Positions 33,235 through 45,171 of a stretch of 64,000 bases of DNA are shown here, piece by piece. The number at the start of each line of letters is the position of its first letter. The first letter of the stretch is position 1. The stretch spans positions 153,005,900 to 153,069,899 of the forward strand of contig OY757013.1 in NCBI GenBank assembly GCA_963580285.1. The letters are read 5' to 3'. Below the pieces are notes generated by a model. It saw nothing but the letters and a program-made list of their open reading frames with translations, had not been told where the DNA came from and searched no databases. Source of the stretch: Lucinisca nassula. Lineage: Eukaryota; Mollusca; Bivalvia; Lucinida; Lucinidae. The position numbers and the translations under genes are program-made.

Positions 33235-33578
33235 CAACACAGGTTTGCCAGTGTGAAACGCCAAGTTCTGCAACAGAAGGCAAGATGGCTTTTCTGCTTT
33301 TCTCCGGGTACTTCGGATTTCGCTTACCTCTGATCAACGGTCGGCTCGATATGAGTGTAAAAATCTTGAAAGGGCCGTAAAATCACCCCGCCCCCCTCCC
33401 CCCTCCCCCAAAAATATATTAAAAACAACAATATACAACATGGAAGTTAGAAGTAAGAAGTTAGAAGTTAGAAGTAAGAAGTTAGAAGTTAGAAGTAAGA
33501 AGTTAGAAGTTAGAAGTAAGAAGTTAGAAGTTAGAAGTTAGAAATCAGAAATGGCCCTACCCGGCTTTCGTACATATG
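29347..33578. mobile_element. Giant foldback element, two inverted arms of about 2.1 kb
   Basis: The ends CATATGTACGAAAGCC (29347) and GGCTTTCGTACATATG (33563-33578) are exact complements, extended by GGGTAGGGCCATTTC / GAAATGGCCCTACCC. The left arm holds units starting at CCATGTTGTATATTGTTG (29503, 29992, 30488, 30924). The right arm holds complements at about 31665, 32215, 32755 and 33437. A partial extra unit lies on each side of the centre near 31407. A unit of about 490 bp consists of an ACTTCTA/ACTTCTT array, an A/T stretch, a long G-run, a conserved block of about 150 bp (GATTTTACGGCCCTTTCAAG to CACTGGCAAACCTGTGTTGG), a TG-repeat and GTGCGTGCGTTCGTGCG. No gene: frames rich in ART or CV are TG-repeat artefacts. 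Confidence 0.88.
33145..33233 (+). repeat. (CA)n microsatellite inside the foldback right arm
   Basis: About 44 CA dinucleotides, the longest expansion of the TG/CA segment in any foldback unit. Confidence 0.95.
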
Positions 33579-33934
33579 GTACCGCATAACATTTTTCACA
33601 AGATAGTACCCATTTGCAGTCAGCTTCATTCAACAACAACAACAACAAAAATATTTCCTAATTGTCAACCAAAAGGTTTCGATTTATCTGTGTCTTTGAT
33701 GGCAAGACTGTGCACCGGTTGTCACAAACCACTGTGCATACGAGTCAGTCATGTTTGACAGTCAAGTGTGACACAACTCTGCACCTGTGGCCTCAGAACA
33801 GTATAGTGCCTGATGTAAATTCAACAATTATCATCATGACACAGCATTTTATAGTTGTTGGTGGTACATTGACGAAGCAGTGGTCATCACTGACAAGTGG
33901 GTGTGCCCTTGATCTAGTACAGTCAACCTTTTGA
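33579..33934. other. Unassigned spacer
   Basis: Includes a short AAC-repeat (about 33632-33647) and a 90-codon forward frame of no recognised family. It lies between the foldback element and LINE C. Confidence 0.4.
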
Positions 33935-35800
33935 TGGTCAAAATATAACGAGGACGTTAAATCTATACTTCTCTCCTTACCTACAGGTAAAGCAGCAGGA
34001 CCTGACTTAATTAGCAATAGAATTCTCAAAGATCTAGCTCAGCCGCTGTCTACTCCACTCACAGATCTCTTTAACTTCTCTTTAGAAAAGGGAAAGGTCC
34101 CAACTTTATGGAAGCAGGCAAATGTAACGCCAATCTTTAAAAAAGACGATCCATCTGAAATATCAAATTACCGACCTATATCTCTCTTAAGTACAGTAGG
34201 TAAAGTTCTTGAAAAAATTGTCCACAAACATGTCTTCAACTTCTTTCAAGCAAATCATACCATAACAACACTCCAATCGGGTTTTGTGCCTGGCGACTCT
34301 ACAGTCAACCAGCTAACAGATCTCTATAATACCTTCTGTCACGCTCTTGACGAAGGGAAGGAGGTAAGAGCTATATTCTGCGATATTAGCAAAGCGTTTG
34401 ATAGAGTATGGCATATGGGTCTTCTCTACAAACTCTCTTCTAATGGTATATCTGGACCACTTCTCCAATGGTTCACAGACTATCTTAAAAACAGAAAACA
34501 AAGGGTTGTTTTACCTGGATCAGCTTCCGACTGGACTGAAATAAAAGCAGGTGTTCCACAAGGCTCTATTCTTGGTCCACTTTTATTTCTTGTATACATT
34601 AACGATATTGTTGAAAACATTCACTCTTCTATTAGGCTTTTTGCGGACGACACAAGTCTTTACATTATTGTGGACGACCCAATTGAAGCAGCTTATCAGT
34701 TGAATAACGATCTTCTGAAAATTCACGAATGGGCGAAACAATGGCTTGTTGAATTCAACCCAGCAAAGTCCGAATCAATGATCTTTACACGAAAAAGGAA
34801 CAAACCATACCATCCTCCAGTCTTTATGAACCAAACTCAAATACAGGAAGTTATATCTCACAAACATCTTGGCCTTATTTTTTCAAATGACTGTACTTGG
34901 CACGAGCACCTTGATTATATAAAAACTAAAGCATGGAATCGTATAAATATTATGAGAAAGCTCAAATTTAAACTTGACAGACACTCTCTTCAGACAATCT
35001 ATTTTTCCTTTATTAGACCACTTCTCGAATATTCCGATGTCGTCTGGGATAATTGTACTTTATATGAAGTAAATGAGTTGGAAAAAATTCAAAATGAAGC
35101 TGCCCGTATTGTAACTGGAGCGACAAAATTAGTATCGATTGATTGTCTTAATCATGAAACTGGATGGGAATTACTTGCATCTCGTAGGAAAAAACACAAG
35201 TTACAACTCTTTTATAAAATGCAAAACAGCCTAACCCCTGATTACCTTTCGTCTTTAGTATCGGACACAGTTGGAAACAACACTGCATACAACCTACGTA
35301 ATTCACAAAACTTAAATACTATACACGCGAATTCGCAGCTCTACTATAAATCTTTCCTACCATCTGTTACCCGTGATTGGAACAGTCTACCAGATGAGAT
35401 AAGAAACTCACCTTCTCTCTCCTCCTTCAAACGACATCTCAACGCAAATCTTTTTGTACCACCGAAATATTTTTGCGATGGAAATAGGCCTGGACAAATA
35501 TACCATGCCCGTCTACGAACGAAATGTAGTTCACTCAACCAACATCTTTTCTCAAAAAATATTGTTGACAGCCCGCTATGTGTATGTGGGGCTATAGAAG
35601 ATACACAGCACTTCTTATTTTTTTGTACACGATATGTCAACTTACGACAAGAACTTCTAAATAAGACAATACCTTTATGTCAGCCATCCCTGAATGTTCT
35701 TTTAAACGGCGACCGTGAGCTACCAGACTCTGCTAACAAGCAAATATTCTTAGCTGTTCAAGACTTCTTGATCAAAACCAAACGTTTTGAGGTCAGATAA
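33935..35800 (+). pseudogene. LINE C: reverse transcriptase ORF, 5'-truncated but open
   Basis: A single uninterrupted frame of about 620 codons, open from 33935 to the stop at 35798. The first internal ATG is at 34286, inside the domain, so the real start is lost. Order: GKAAGPDLISNRIL, NYRPISLLSTVGKVLEK, GFVPGDSTVNQL, motif A FCDISKAFDRVWH, motif B AGVPQGSILGPLLFLVYIND, catalytic RLFADDTSLY, thumb EYSDVVWDNCT, and a terminal knuckle CVCGAIEDTQHFLFFC. There is no RNase H. The endonuclease is missing through 5' truncation. It is close to LINE D and LINE F in motif wording; CR1/Jockey-like is my best description. The intact frame suggests a fairly recent insertion. Confidence 0.92.
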
Positions 35801-36330
35801 ATCACAATCATCTAAGTAGGCAACAAGACTTGTATTTTTAATATAATATGTGATGGTATGAAATGTCAAAGTTAGATAACATGTGCAATTTTTGATATTT
35901 CTTCTTAAATTTATATGACAGAACAAAGTTATCTTGTTATTGTCAAGAATCGAGCTACTGCCAATCTCAGCCTGACGCGATTTAAAAAAAAACGATGTAA
36001 AGAATCCTTATATTACTCATAGTGAATTTTCTTGCACCTGGTATTTCTACGTCCCCCGTGGAGCCGCCATCTATCTTAAGATAGAACATATCAACATGAA
36101 TTAGGCAAACAGCCAAGAACATACAATAGTCATAATCTATCACTTGCTTCATTAACAGTCACATATCAATATAGTACTATTATCTGTTGCAAAAATGGGA
36201 GACAGATCTTCATAAGTCAGTAGACTTTCTTCTGAATCCCATTGTATAATTGTACTTTATGATTCATCTTCATTTGTATTGTACCATATTATGTTATACA
36301 AAGAAATAAACGCTTAAACCAAAATATTTC
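35801..36330 (+). other. 3' untranslated region of LINE C
   Basis: Noncoding sequence directly after the LINE C stop, up to an AATAAA-containing segment (AAAGAAATAAACGCTTAAAC) near 36300-36320. No poly-A tail is visible. Confidence 0.5.
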
Positions 36331-36364
36331 AGATAAAAGAGACTTGATTGCTCTTTATACCTTT

Positions 36365-36925
36365 GATCTTTATATAGAAAAGAAATATTTGACAGCAGTA
36401 CCAGGACTGAAATTGTAAATGGGTAGTAGTAGTTTTTGACAGTAAACTATCGTGTAAACATTTTTATCATATGACGTCGGGTCTGAGAGTGTAATAACGC
36501 CATGCATTATTTTCGATAATCCACTTGTGGATTAAATATGCAAATTAGCTAGATACGTCCCGGAACGTTACATGTACGACGTCCTTAACGACGTCGCGTT
36601 TACTAATGGCGGAATACTGATATTTTTGTAAAACAATCGTGAATAAAATGCGTTTATTATGTCATATGATAAATAGAATCTTGCATTCGTGCTCGTGCAT
36701 TATTGAATTTATTAAACACGTTGAGGAAAGGAATAAAATGCTCGGCAAAGCCTCGCATTTTATCCCTTTTCCTCAACTCGTTTAATAAATTCAATAATAC
36801 GTGAACACTCATGTAAGATCCTCTATGATCTTTATATAGAAAAGAAATATTTGACAGCAGTACCAGGACTGAAATTGTAAATGGGTAGTAGTAGTTTTTG
36901 ACAGTAAACTATCGTGTAAACATTT
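36365..36925 (+). repeat. Pair of identical 99-bp direct repeats flanking a Rep4 MITE
   Basis: 36365-36463 and 36827-36925 are identical over 99 bp (GATCTTTATATAGAAAAGAA to CGTGTAAACATTT). They enclose exactly one Rep4 element. Confidence 0.92.
36464..36826 (+). mobile_element. Rep4 MITE, copy 1
   Basis: Starts TTATCATATGACGTCGGGTC and ends CATGTAAGATCCTCTAT. The right half is a hairpin with arms TTGAATTTATTAAAC / GTTTAATAAATTCAA and loop GCTCGGCAAAGCCTCGC. It carries CRE-like GACGTC and ACGACGTCGC words. Copies at 45172-45541 and 54234-54600. Confidence 0.88.
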
Positions 36926-37486
36926 ACAAAACAAATTTTGTAAGAAAATGTGTGCAGTAAAATTTAAATTTCTTTCCTTTGTGTGCAGTTTTGGCAGTTC
37001 CTCATTACGAGTACATTTTCTGGATATTCGTTTTAATATATTGCTAATGTTTATCAGTTTGTTCTGTTGCCAAATGGATGAGAAATCAGTTACCGACAAA
37101 TGAACTGTATGTTCCAAAATTGCCAATTTTAACACTCAAAATATGCTGTATGCCCTTACTTTGATGACCTTGTATTTTGTAAACTATTCCATGTACCACC
37201 AATTTTCTTTACATGACTCAAAAGAAGATAGTGCAAGTATTCTAAATGACAAGTTTCACCAAAATCTATGGGCAAGTGTTTTGGGGTCAAGTGTAGCCAT
37301 TCCCTTTAATAGTATACACTATTCATTCGGTATTTCAGCATTCTAACATGGTAATATCCATACATGTAATTACACTGACATTTACTGGGAAACAACAGTT
37401 AATGGTAATTGCGAATTTGTTGGCGCCATTGCAATTGGTGTGCACTATTTTTGTGTATTTGTTTAACTCAATAGCTTATGAGGAAT

Positions 37487-37794
37487 ACAGATGACCCGCG
37501 TTATAACAACAATATTTGTTCCGTTTAATTGTGCCGTTATAATGAATTTGCCGTTATGAAGAATCCCAGTTAGGATTATGATAGGTTATAAAATTCCAAG
37601 TAATTACTCCAAGAGTATTAAATTACAAGACTCTTTCATGACTATGGGTTCGATTTAGACATTTCCAACCCGACGGAAGCCAAAGCCGCTCGGAATTGAG
37701 GCTACACCTTGAGCTAACAATTCATTCCACTGAAATTGTCGTTATAACGAATTTTGCCGTTATAACGAATTCCGTTTTGACACGGGTCCTCTGT
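37487..37794 (+). mobile_element. Short DNA transposon with GTTATAACG repeats
   Basis: Ends ACAGATGACCCGCGT and ACACGGGTCCTCTGT are inverted repeats. The interior holds CGTTATAACAACAATATTTG and GCCGTTATAACGAATT. 308 bp, no gene. The spacer 36926-37486 has no recognised feature. Confidence 0.65.
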
Positions 37795-38214
37795 ATATAT
37801 GTTTATATTACTTTTTTGCATTTTTTGCCAGGGAGATAACTTTGTTGTATTCTTCTGTTTTGCTCACCTGTAACAGGGTATTGAAATGTGGTTTTGCTCT
37901 TACAGGCAGAAATTTCCTCTTGGGCAAATTCTCTCCGAGGGGCAAATTATTTATCTTCAGAGTAGACCCCTGTGAGCAAAGAGAACAAAAACATTTTTGA
38001 AATTGTTGACTCCACTGAAGTTGTATCTTTTTCCAGTGGTCATAATATAATCAAAGCACGGGCAACACTGGTCGATCGAATAACTCTGAGAACAGGCTTG
38101 GGAAATGGTCCTGAACATATTAACCAAGATATGACTAGTGCCCGAAACATGAGACATTGGAAAATACTGATGACCCTGATCAGACGCCTTGGACTTATAC
38201 TCAAACTGTAAACC

Positions 38215-38402
38215 AGTACTCGGCACTTTCTTTCGTCAGAAACTGACAACTGCCCTTCTTGACACAGTGGAAGGGAGAGAATGACCGTAAAAAAAGATTT
38301 CATGATCAATATCCACGAAAGAATGTTGCCAACCCCGGCAGGCATCGTGTCGTCCTGATCACCAGTCAGATGCGCATCCGACTGAGCTACTGTGGCCGAC
38401 AG
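38215..38402 (-). mobile_element. tRNA-headed SINE, copy 2
   Basis: On the reverse strand it reads GTCGGCCACAGTAGCTCAGT then GGATGCGCATCTGACTGGTG, followed by CGGGGTTGGCAACATTC and TTTCGTGG, parallel to 13395-13668. The A box is better preserved than in copy 1. Confidence 0.65.
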
Positions 38403-39850
38403 TGGCAGTAGTAACTTCGATACAGAGTTATACATAACTTTGGGTAGTTTTACAAACAGTCGACCCCACAACAGGGAGAGGTCTGGCTTTTCAAAGGTGA
38501 GGAATAACTATGCTCAAGTACATGTAACATTATGTTAGAAGTTTTATAGACAATGGTTGGTACACTCATAGGTACCATTTCTTCCTTAAACAAGTGATTT
38601 AAGCCCCTATGGATAAGTTCGACCAGGCCATAAGTGCGTTGTAGTGGTTAATTCAAGGTGGGCCGAACGCAGAGTATCGGTGAGAAAGCCTGTCCTTCAG
38701 TGCTGCATTTGTACACGGGTGCTCTGGTTTTCGCACGACAAATCGTTCATTTGTGATATCATCTCAGGCCACACACAGGTGGCATATAAAAAGCCTACAT
38801 ATGCATTCAGGTCAATGACGTACATAACTGGCTATACTAATCAATTGTATGTTGCACGGTAAAGCAATCTGTAAAGGAGAGGTGGAAAAGGCTGATGACA
38901 GGGAAATTTTTCTGAAACATTGAGTATACATGTAATTGTAAACATGTTGAAATCATTAAGTTCGACAATGTTACAGTATGACCATAACAATTAAAGTCAC
39001 TCGCTATAATGTTGTGAAAACCGAGAGAAATAAAACCCAAAGCGTACGTATATTAAGTATTTAGAAGATTTCTTTTATATTTACAAATTATGAGAGAGAG
39101 AAACTATTACATATAACAGAAGTATGACAGTGTAGGGGATCTACTGAAACGAAGACAATATAACTTTGGTGAACTTAGAAAGGTTTATGAGTGTTGACCT
39201 AAGAAGATCTAGAAGATCTCTAAATTTGATCATATTAGGCCTAGTGTAAAAATAAAGTTTCAAATCTCCAATATTTCATGGTTGAAATTGGGGCAAATCA
39301 ACTGATAATAGTATCCGTCACCAAGTGATTTCTGTTGCACGGTGTTCATTTCCTTTCCTGAAAATTAATGTTTTCCCAGCGAACGGTTTCAATGGGTAGT
39401 TTATGATTTGCAGATCAAAATTGAATTATTAGAATGTAATAAATTTAGGCAAAATCTTTAAAACTTGTTTAAAAAGAGCGTTATATTTGCTCTTTCTGGA
39501 AGTATCTAGTGTGGCATTCCAATCTTGAACATAAAGGTCATTTAAGCTTGTGGAAATTTTTACCTTCGTAGCTTGCTGGTTATTGATAAATGCAAGCTTA
39601 AATCGGTCAGGTTTACCGATCGGTATTAAAATTAGTCAGTCTATTTATAATGTGTACCAAAGGTTATGGTCTCATAATACATTATATCGTATAGTGTTTT
39701 CGCTTATTTGTTACAGCTTCCATTGATTAAATGAATTCCAAAATCAATCAATCATGACCTTATTTGTATATCAGTTACGGTTCTACCAAGTTCAACGCAA
39801 ATCATATATATTGGGGTACTTTTCTGAAGTCTCGTAATATTTCTAAGAAG
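38403..39850. other. No feature recognised
   Basis: About 1.45 kb of ordinary AT-rich sequence with no long frame, no shared repeat and no obvious tandem structure. Confidence 0.5.
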
Positions 39851-39935
39851 TTAGTTATGGAAGATTTCAATCATATTTGTATTTTGAAATCCCGAATTTC
39901 AAAACATGAATATGATTGAAATCATCCATAACTAA
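39851..39935 (+). repeat. Isolated hairpin
   Basis: Imperfect arms TTAGTTATGGAAGATTTCAA and its complement TTGAAATCATCCATAACTAA, with inner arms ATTTTGAAAT / ATTTCAAAA. A second weak inverted pair lies at about 40094-40185 (CGTATTGGCC...GGCCAATAC). Confidence 0.7.
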
Positions 39936-40280
39936 TTATCCCCAAATCCCACAGCCTTATAATAAGATAGGGGTAATATTATGCTGTTAAATAGATGAAG
40001 CTGTAAGTTCAGCGGATTGTGTTAGTTATTGATACGTTTATAAAGAAGGTGGAGAGCCTTATGGCATGATCTATATTATAATGTTATTAATCAAATAATT
40101 TCGTATTGGCCCAGTTACAGGCCCGAAGTCTGCTGTATTGGCCGAGGAGATGACCTGTAAATCGGCCAATACAAAATTACTTGATCAATGGCAATTTTAT
40201 ATATTGTCGCAATTGAAAAACATGATTTATGAGTTTTGACCTCCGGTTAATATTGGTTGACCTGATGTAATACACTATAG

Positions 40281-41040
40281 TCAATTAATAACATGTTTTA
40301 TTGCTTTATAGAAAGTTCGTGTATTTGTGAAAATCACGCCTAAATACTTAAATTCTTTAGTAGAAAGTATATCCTGCCCTAAAGTAAACTGAAAGTGTTG
40401 GACATTTCGTGCACCAAACATAACTACATTTTTAGAGAAAAGCTTGAGTTTCCATAATTGAGTATACTCATAAAATGCATTAAGATTGTTTTGAAATGAA
40501 CGTGGGTCAGTTCCAAATACCACATACCACCGCATCGTCTGCATAAAGGAGAATTGCGTTTTTAGGTAGGTTTCAATATCATTTCCTAGTAGGATGATAT
40601 CTACAGTACTAGCGTTCTGGGAATGCATATAGCTTTCTACGTCATTCAGTAATAGGCTGAATAAGACGGGGAACACACAAGCTTTGGAAAAATTGTTATA
40701 ATTAACGCATGATTTTGTATTCTGATATAAGATCAAAATAGTTCGAAATAGTTTACCGTTTATGTTGTTGCCTAAAAATTTCATTCAGAGTCCAATACGC
40801 CATACTGAGTCAAACGCCTTGCCATAGTCTATGAAAGAGCAGAAAAAGTTTGTCCTCCTATTTTAAGTATCTCTGTTAGAGCATGTTAGGGAAACAGTGT
40901 GATCCATAGTTGATTAGCCTGAGCGTAAGCCAGCTTTATTTTCTTCTAAAATATTATGAAATGAGAGGCCGACTACCGTAAAAAGTGTGCTGAAACTACT
41001 TAATAGTGCTATTGGTCGGTAATTGTCAGGTTCTAGAGGG
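40281..41040 (-). pseudogene. LINE G: decayed reverse transcriptase fragment
   Basis: The reverse frame (40281-40784) keeps NINGKLFRTILILYQNTKSC, FSLLLNDVES and NLNAFYEYTQLWKLKLFSKN, then FKYLGVIFTNTRTFYKAI. This parallels the palm region of LINE B (YLNDLE, CLNSFYKYYQDWKLTVN). The upstream remainder to about 41040 carries a degraded NYRPIALLSS block in other frames. The catalytic aspartate pair is lost. Confidence 0.75.
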
Positions 41041-41284
41041 TTTCAGGAAAATATATAACCGCAATGACTTCAGCACCCAATTTCGTAAAATCATTCTTCG
41101 ATATAAAAAGATTGGGTACAACATGGATATTATACGACAGACTGCATGCATGGTAGTTAACCCAATCACGGTTTGCAACTTTGCTTTGCTCTTTAATTGC
41201 ACGCCGGTGGGTCAGGCCTCAGATTCTATGACGGTTCCAACGTAAAGGCTTATTGAGAATAAGAGAGATCTAATTCAAGGTAAT

Positions 41285-41880
41285 GTTGGTTGGTGCCTGA
41301 TGCTCTGTCTCTGGTCGGCCCCATCGGAGTCCAACTGTTTGTTTTCTTTTGCTCCAGCATTTCAGTGGTTTCTTGCTGTCGAGTCCTCACCGTTGTCTCA
41401 CCTCTGTGGTTCTTTGATTATTTATGTTCACGGAGATGTTGCACTGATGAGTTAGGAGGCCTTCATGCGGATTGAACAAATTATTTGTCTAAATCGCGAC
41501 GGAAGTAAGGGCGAGGATTGTGGCCACGTAAAATCGATTTAAGCCCCCCCCCCCCCCCCCCCTGTGGAAATCTTTCCACTGACCTAACCAAGGCGGTTCT
41601 TCTCTGGCGATTTATTTATGTTGTTGTTTGTTACTTACTGTATGTATCACTTGTGTCTTTTTATTTTGGATGGTCATATGGCCATTTTGTGGGAAAGTAA
41701 TTGTCCTTATGGCCTTCCTTTGTTTAGGTTTCCATTATGGTCTGGTCGCTTAATGTTTGTGTTTCTTTCCCCTTGGTGTCTTTGATGGGTGGAGTAAGTT
41801 AATTGTATCGATTCCTGATCTTTGTTTTACTTCTACTTTTCTTTTAAGTTTTTAATTCTAGTCATGAGTCAGGGACAAGC
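41285..41880 (+). mobile_element. Rep3 SINE-like retroposon, copy 2
   Basis: Opposite in orientation to 6801-7466, with shared blocks TGATGCTCTGTCTCTGGTCG, CACGGAGATGTTGCACTGAT, AATCGCGACGGAAGTAAGGG, the C-run at about 41546-41562, and GGCCATTTTGTGGGAAAGTA. Confidence 0.75.
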
Positions 41881-42170
41881 CCAGTGTCCAGAACAAGAAA
41901 TTAAATAAGGAAATGTAAATTCGGATTATTATAATTTTGCTACTCTTAATATAATCATTTATAATATTATCGTGAGCGGAAGCCGTAACACGTTTCACGG
42001 AATTAATACACGTTAATATTTCTCCTTCTTCAATGGAGGATTAAGGATTTCGTCGTCATCTGTTATGTCTATAGTAATTCCGTTGTCTTGTTTTACCGTT
42101 ATTTTTTGCTAAGTAAGTTTATTATTAAACATGTGAACATCATATCTATATCTATAGGTGAGTCATCACT

Positions 42171-42408
42171 TGGGCCCCGTCAAGCGATTTTGGTACTTAT
42201 TGCCTATGCGAGCAGCAAAGGTTCAGGCGAGCGTGCGCATCCGCGCAGTCTCGCCAGAACCTTCGCTGCTCGCTCATACAAGCAGTGAATCAAGAGGAAC
42301 CTTCAGGCAGAAAGCCATATCCCTGGCCCCTCTGAATGGCTGGGCATGCGCAGTTAAAATTTGTCATGATTGAATGCTCGAAGACACAAATTCGCTTGGC
42401 GGGGCTCA
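42171..42408 (+). mobile_element. Rep8 palindromic MITE, copy 3
   Basis: TGGGCCCCGTCAAGCGATTT to CGCTTGGCGGGGCTCA, 238 bp, the same length as copy 1 and very close to it. From 42409 to 43520 nothing is recognised. Confidence 0.85.
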
Positions 42409-43524
42409 GTTATGCATTCGAGGCTTCTTATAACCTTCCAAAACTGCTTATTCGTTTTCAGTTTTCGTAGTATTTCTTGCATTTGCTCATTGTATTTGTT
42501 TAAATGAATATTCATTGATTTTGTTGTGTTTTTTTATTATTAATCCTTACTTACTTGCTTGAGGTTTGCTCTCTTTGTGGCTGATGGGATTAGGTCAATG
42601 ACTTTGCTTGAAATGTGGTATTTTCTCCTGGAATTTTGACATGTGTAGCCACACCATTACTTACTATTATCATTGTCATTATTACTGGTGTTATTGGTGT
42701 TGCTTTTTAAACTTCTATTTGAAGAATTCATTAAAGTTTCACTTTTCTTAGAGCATATGTTGTTTGTTGTACCTTTGTCAACGTTATCAATATTTTGTCG
42801 TGTTTGATGCAGCAAAATTTGAATTTCTTGGCTATTGTTTCTGTCAATGTCGGAGACAAGGTTTTGGTTTTGAACTCGTGCGAGCTTTTACCCAAGCTTA
42901 CTTATATATAAGTTTCAGAAAGATTCGATCAAAACTCAAGGCGCTACGATGGTTACAAGCATTGTCCACTGTAAGCCAATGGGACCTTGTGGTCGCCATA
43001 GCAACCAAGGTTTTCATTCGATTTCTGTAAAAGGCTTATGTCATAAATCCCACCAGAGGCATGCAACAGATGAGAAATGATTGAGATCATCCTGCAGGCT
43101 GCAGAGATGAAACTGGTCAAATGTGTTGACGGACGGACTATAAGCTTCCCTGTAGCCTTCGGCCAAGGTGAACTAAAAAGGTGAAAAAATAGATGTACAT
43201 GTACTTTATAATCGCAGCAACGTCATCATATAAACCCAGATCGCATACTTAGATTTTGCCGGTATGCAACAGGAAGGGGGTTCCGGTTAATATCGGGTTT
43301 TAATCACTCTAACAGATAATAATGATGACCAGTTAATAAGAAATAGCATTCAACCAGTCAGATGACTTCTTAAATGTCAACCTTAGATAGTTTACGCCCA
43401 TGGGGCGTACATAAAAAGAGCAAATTTCCGCCATTTTGAAAGATTGTCTACTTTATTGGTGTCTATTTACTTTTCAGAAACCTTAGTCTCTCTGAAATCG
43501 TTTATCTATATACATCATGCATGT

Positions 43525-43747
43525 TAACAGGTCCGTGAAATGACAATCCCAGTAAACCCACTTTATATAGCAAACAACTGAGGGTTAAACGGGTGTATGT
43601 TATTTCTTTTAATTTCTGTTCCAAAACAATAGTTTGCGGAGCCGGTTATAACGAACGAGCACATCTATGTTATGAGTAGAAATAAGATAAAAAGACAATC
43701 ACAAGTTTTCATCAGACAATTAACCGTTTTGGAGATCTGAAGGAATG
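43525..43747 (-). mobile_element. Palindromic MITE type B, copy B4 (decayed)
   Basis: Keeps GGTCCGTGAAATGAC, CCCACTTTATATAG, a damaged core (GCCGGTTATAACGAACGAGC) and CCGTTTTGGAGATCTGAAGG. It touches the type A element that starts at about 43748. Confidence 0.65.
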
Positions 43748-44474
43748 CACTGTGAAAACACGCCTATACATATGCAATGTAAATTTTGTCGCTGGAAAAA
43801 GGACAATTTTAAGATGAAAAATTGTGATATTTATGTCTTTTCTGCTGAAAATATAGATTGTGGGTACTCGTTAGAACCGCCTAGACAAGGCGGTTCTAAC
43901 GGGTACCCACAATCTATATTTTAGAGCAGAAATAAGAACAATAAGGTTTTCCCTGCAAAGCCCAGTTCATCTCTGTGGTTGTTTGATTATTTGTGGTCAC
44001 GGAGATGTTTGCCTGATGAGTTAGGAGGCCTTCATGCGGACTGAACAAATTATTTGTCTAAATCGCGACGGAAGTAAGGGCGAGGATTGTGGCCTCGGAA
44101 AATCTATTAAAGCCCCTGCCCCCCCCCCCCCTCCCCCCAGCAGTGGAATTCGTTTCCACTGACCGTTCCAAGGCGGTTCTTCTGTCGCGGTATATTTTTG
44201 TTATGGTTTGCCTTTGGGTGTTTGTGATGCTTATATTATTTTATTTTGGATAGCCTTTTGGCCATTTTGTGGGAAAGTAACTATCCTTTTGGCTTTCCGC
44301 TATTGGTGTTTCCATTAGGTCTGTTGTTTCATGTTTGTGCTTCTTTCCCTTTGGTGTCTCTGATGGGAGCTGTGGGTTGATTGTATCGATTCCTGATCAT
44401 TGCTTTCACTTCTATTTACTATATACAAGTGGGGTTCAACGGGGTCAAAATCATATAGTGGTGTGTTCGTGATG
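43748..44474 (+). mobile_element. Palindromic MITE type A, copy A5, split by Rep3
   Basis: The left part begins CACTGTGAAAACACGCC and includes the core TAGAACCGCCTAGACAAGG. It is cut after AAAGCCCAGTT (43976). The remainder resumes at ACTATATACAAGTGGGGTTC (44405) and ends GTGTTCGTGATG (44474). Confidence 0.8.
43977..44404 (+). mobile_element. Rep3 SINE-like retroposon, copy 3 (inside A5)
   Basis: Begins at the point where the MITE breaks and reads CACGGAGATGTTTGCCTGAT, AATCGCGACGGAAGTAAGGG, a C-run, and GGCCATTTTGTGGGAAAGTA. It is 5'-shorter than copy 2. Confidence 0.75.
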
Positions 44475-44734
44475 GGTGCACAGGTTTGTTGCTGTAACGT
44501 AATGATTAACAGTGTGTTACCGTAATGTAATGATTTAAACGGATTTTTTCCCAAGGCGCAAATTCTATCATTTGAGGACAGAACACTATTAGCAAGAGAA
44601 ACAGAGTTACACCTATCTTTAACCCATATATGACAATAGAATATTCCACCTAATGGGTTTGGAGTGGTCCAATTCCGATTATAGGGGTGCCAGGTATGTC
44701 TTGGTAGCGGTAAGTTTTGTAACAATGTATGTTT

Positions 44735-45045
44735 GTTTTGCTTGAATTGAGGTTTAACGTCCCCGTCAACACTGTACATGTCATTTTGGAGACGTTGCTT
44801 CGAATTGTGTGGGACTTTAACACGGCATTGAGATGAAATGACATCTCAACCCCTGTCGCCAAATGAAACCAATAGGGTTTATAAGCATGGACAGTCCGAC
44901 TCGCACACCGCATTGCCTGCGCAGGCTTAGATCCTCTTAGCGGTTTACCAGTACTCGTGTGTGGTCGGTTTAAGATCTGCGTGGAAGCATCATACAGCCC
45001 ATCTGTTTCTTCAAGCCCCGATGGACGGGGGCCGGCAAAATGTAT
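44735..45045 (+). repeat. Rep1 copy
   Basis: TTGAGGTTTAACGTCCCCGT, GGAGACGTTGCTTCGAATTG, GGACAGTCCGACTCGCAC and ATCTGCGTGGAAGC in order. A Rep6-like fragment (CAGCAAACAATGTTGACCC) follows at about 45053. Confidence 0.85.
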
Positions 45046-45171
45046 GTACTGTCAGCAAACAATGTTGACCCAGATCTGAATCTGCACCGTTTGCGAATTT
45101 CCCCCCAAAAGAGGAATAGGCATATATGGGTCAAGGCAAGATTATGAAAAATGTAACAATGTTTCCGCAAC

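Noticed and set aside
29524..33380. Many frames rich in ARTHARTH or CVCVCV
   Set aside because: Translations of TG/CA tracts and GTGCGTGC repeats in the foldback units, not proteins.
36809..37135. 108-codon reverse frame
   Set aside because: Runs through the 99-bp duplicated sequence and unique spacer; no recognisable domain.
42764..43030. 88-codon forward frame
   Set aside because: No family, no supporting context, and length within chance expectation for this base composition.
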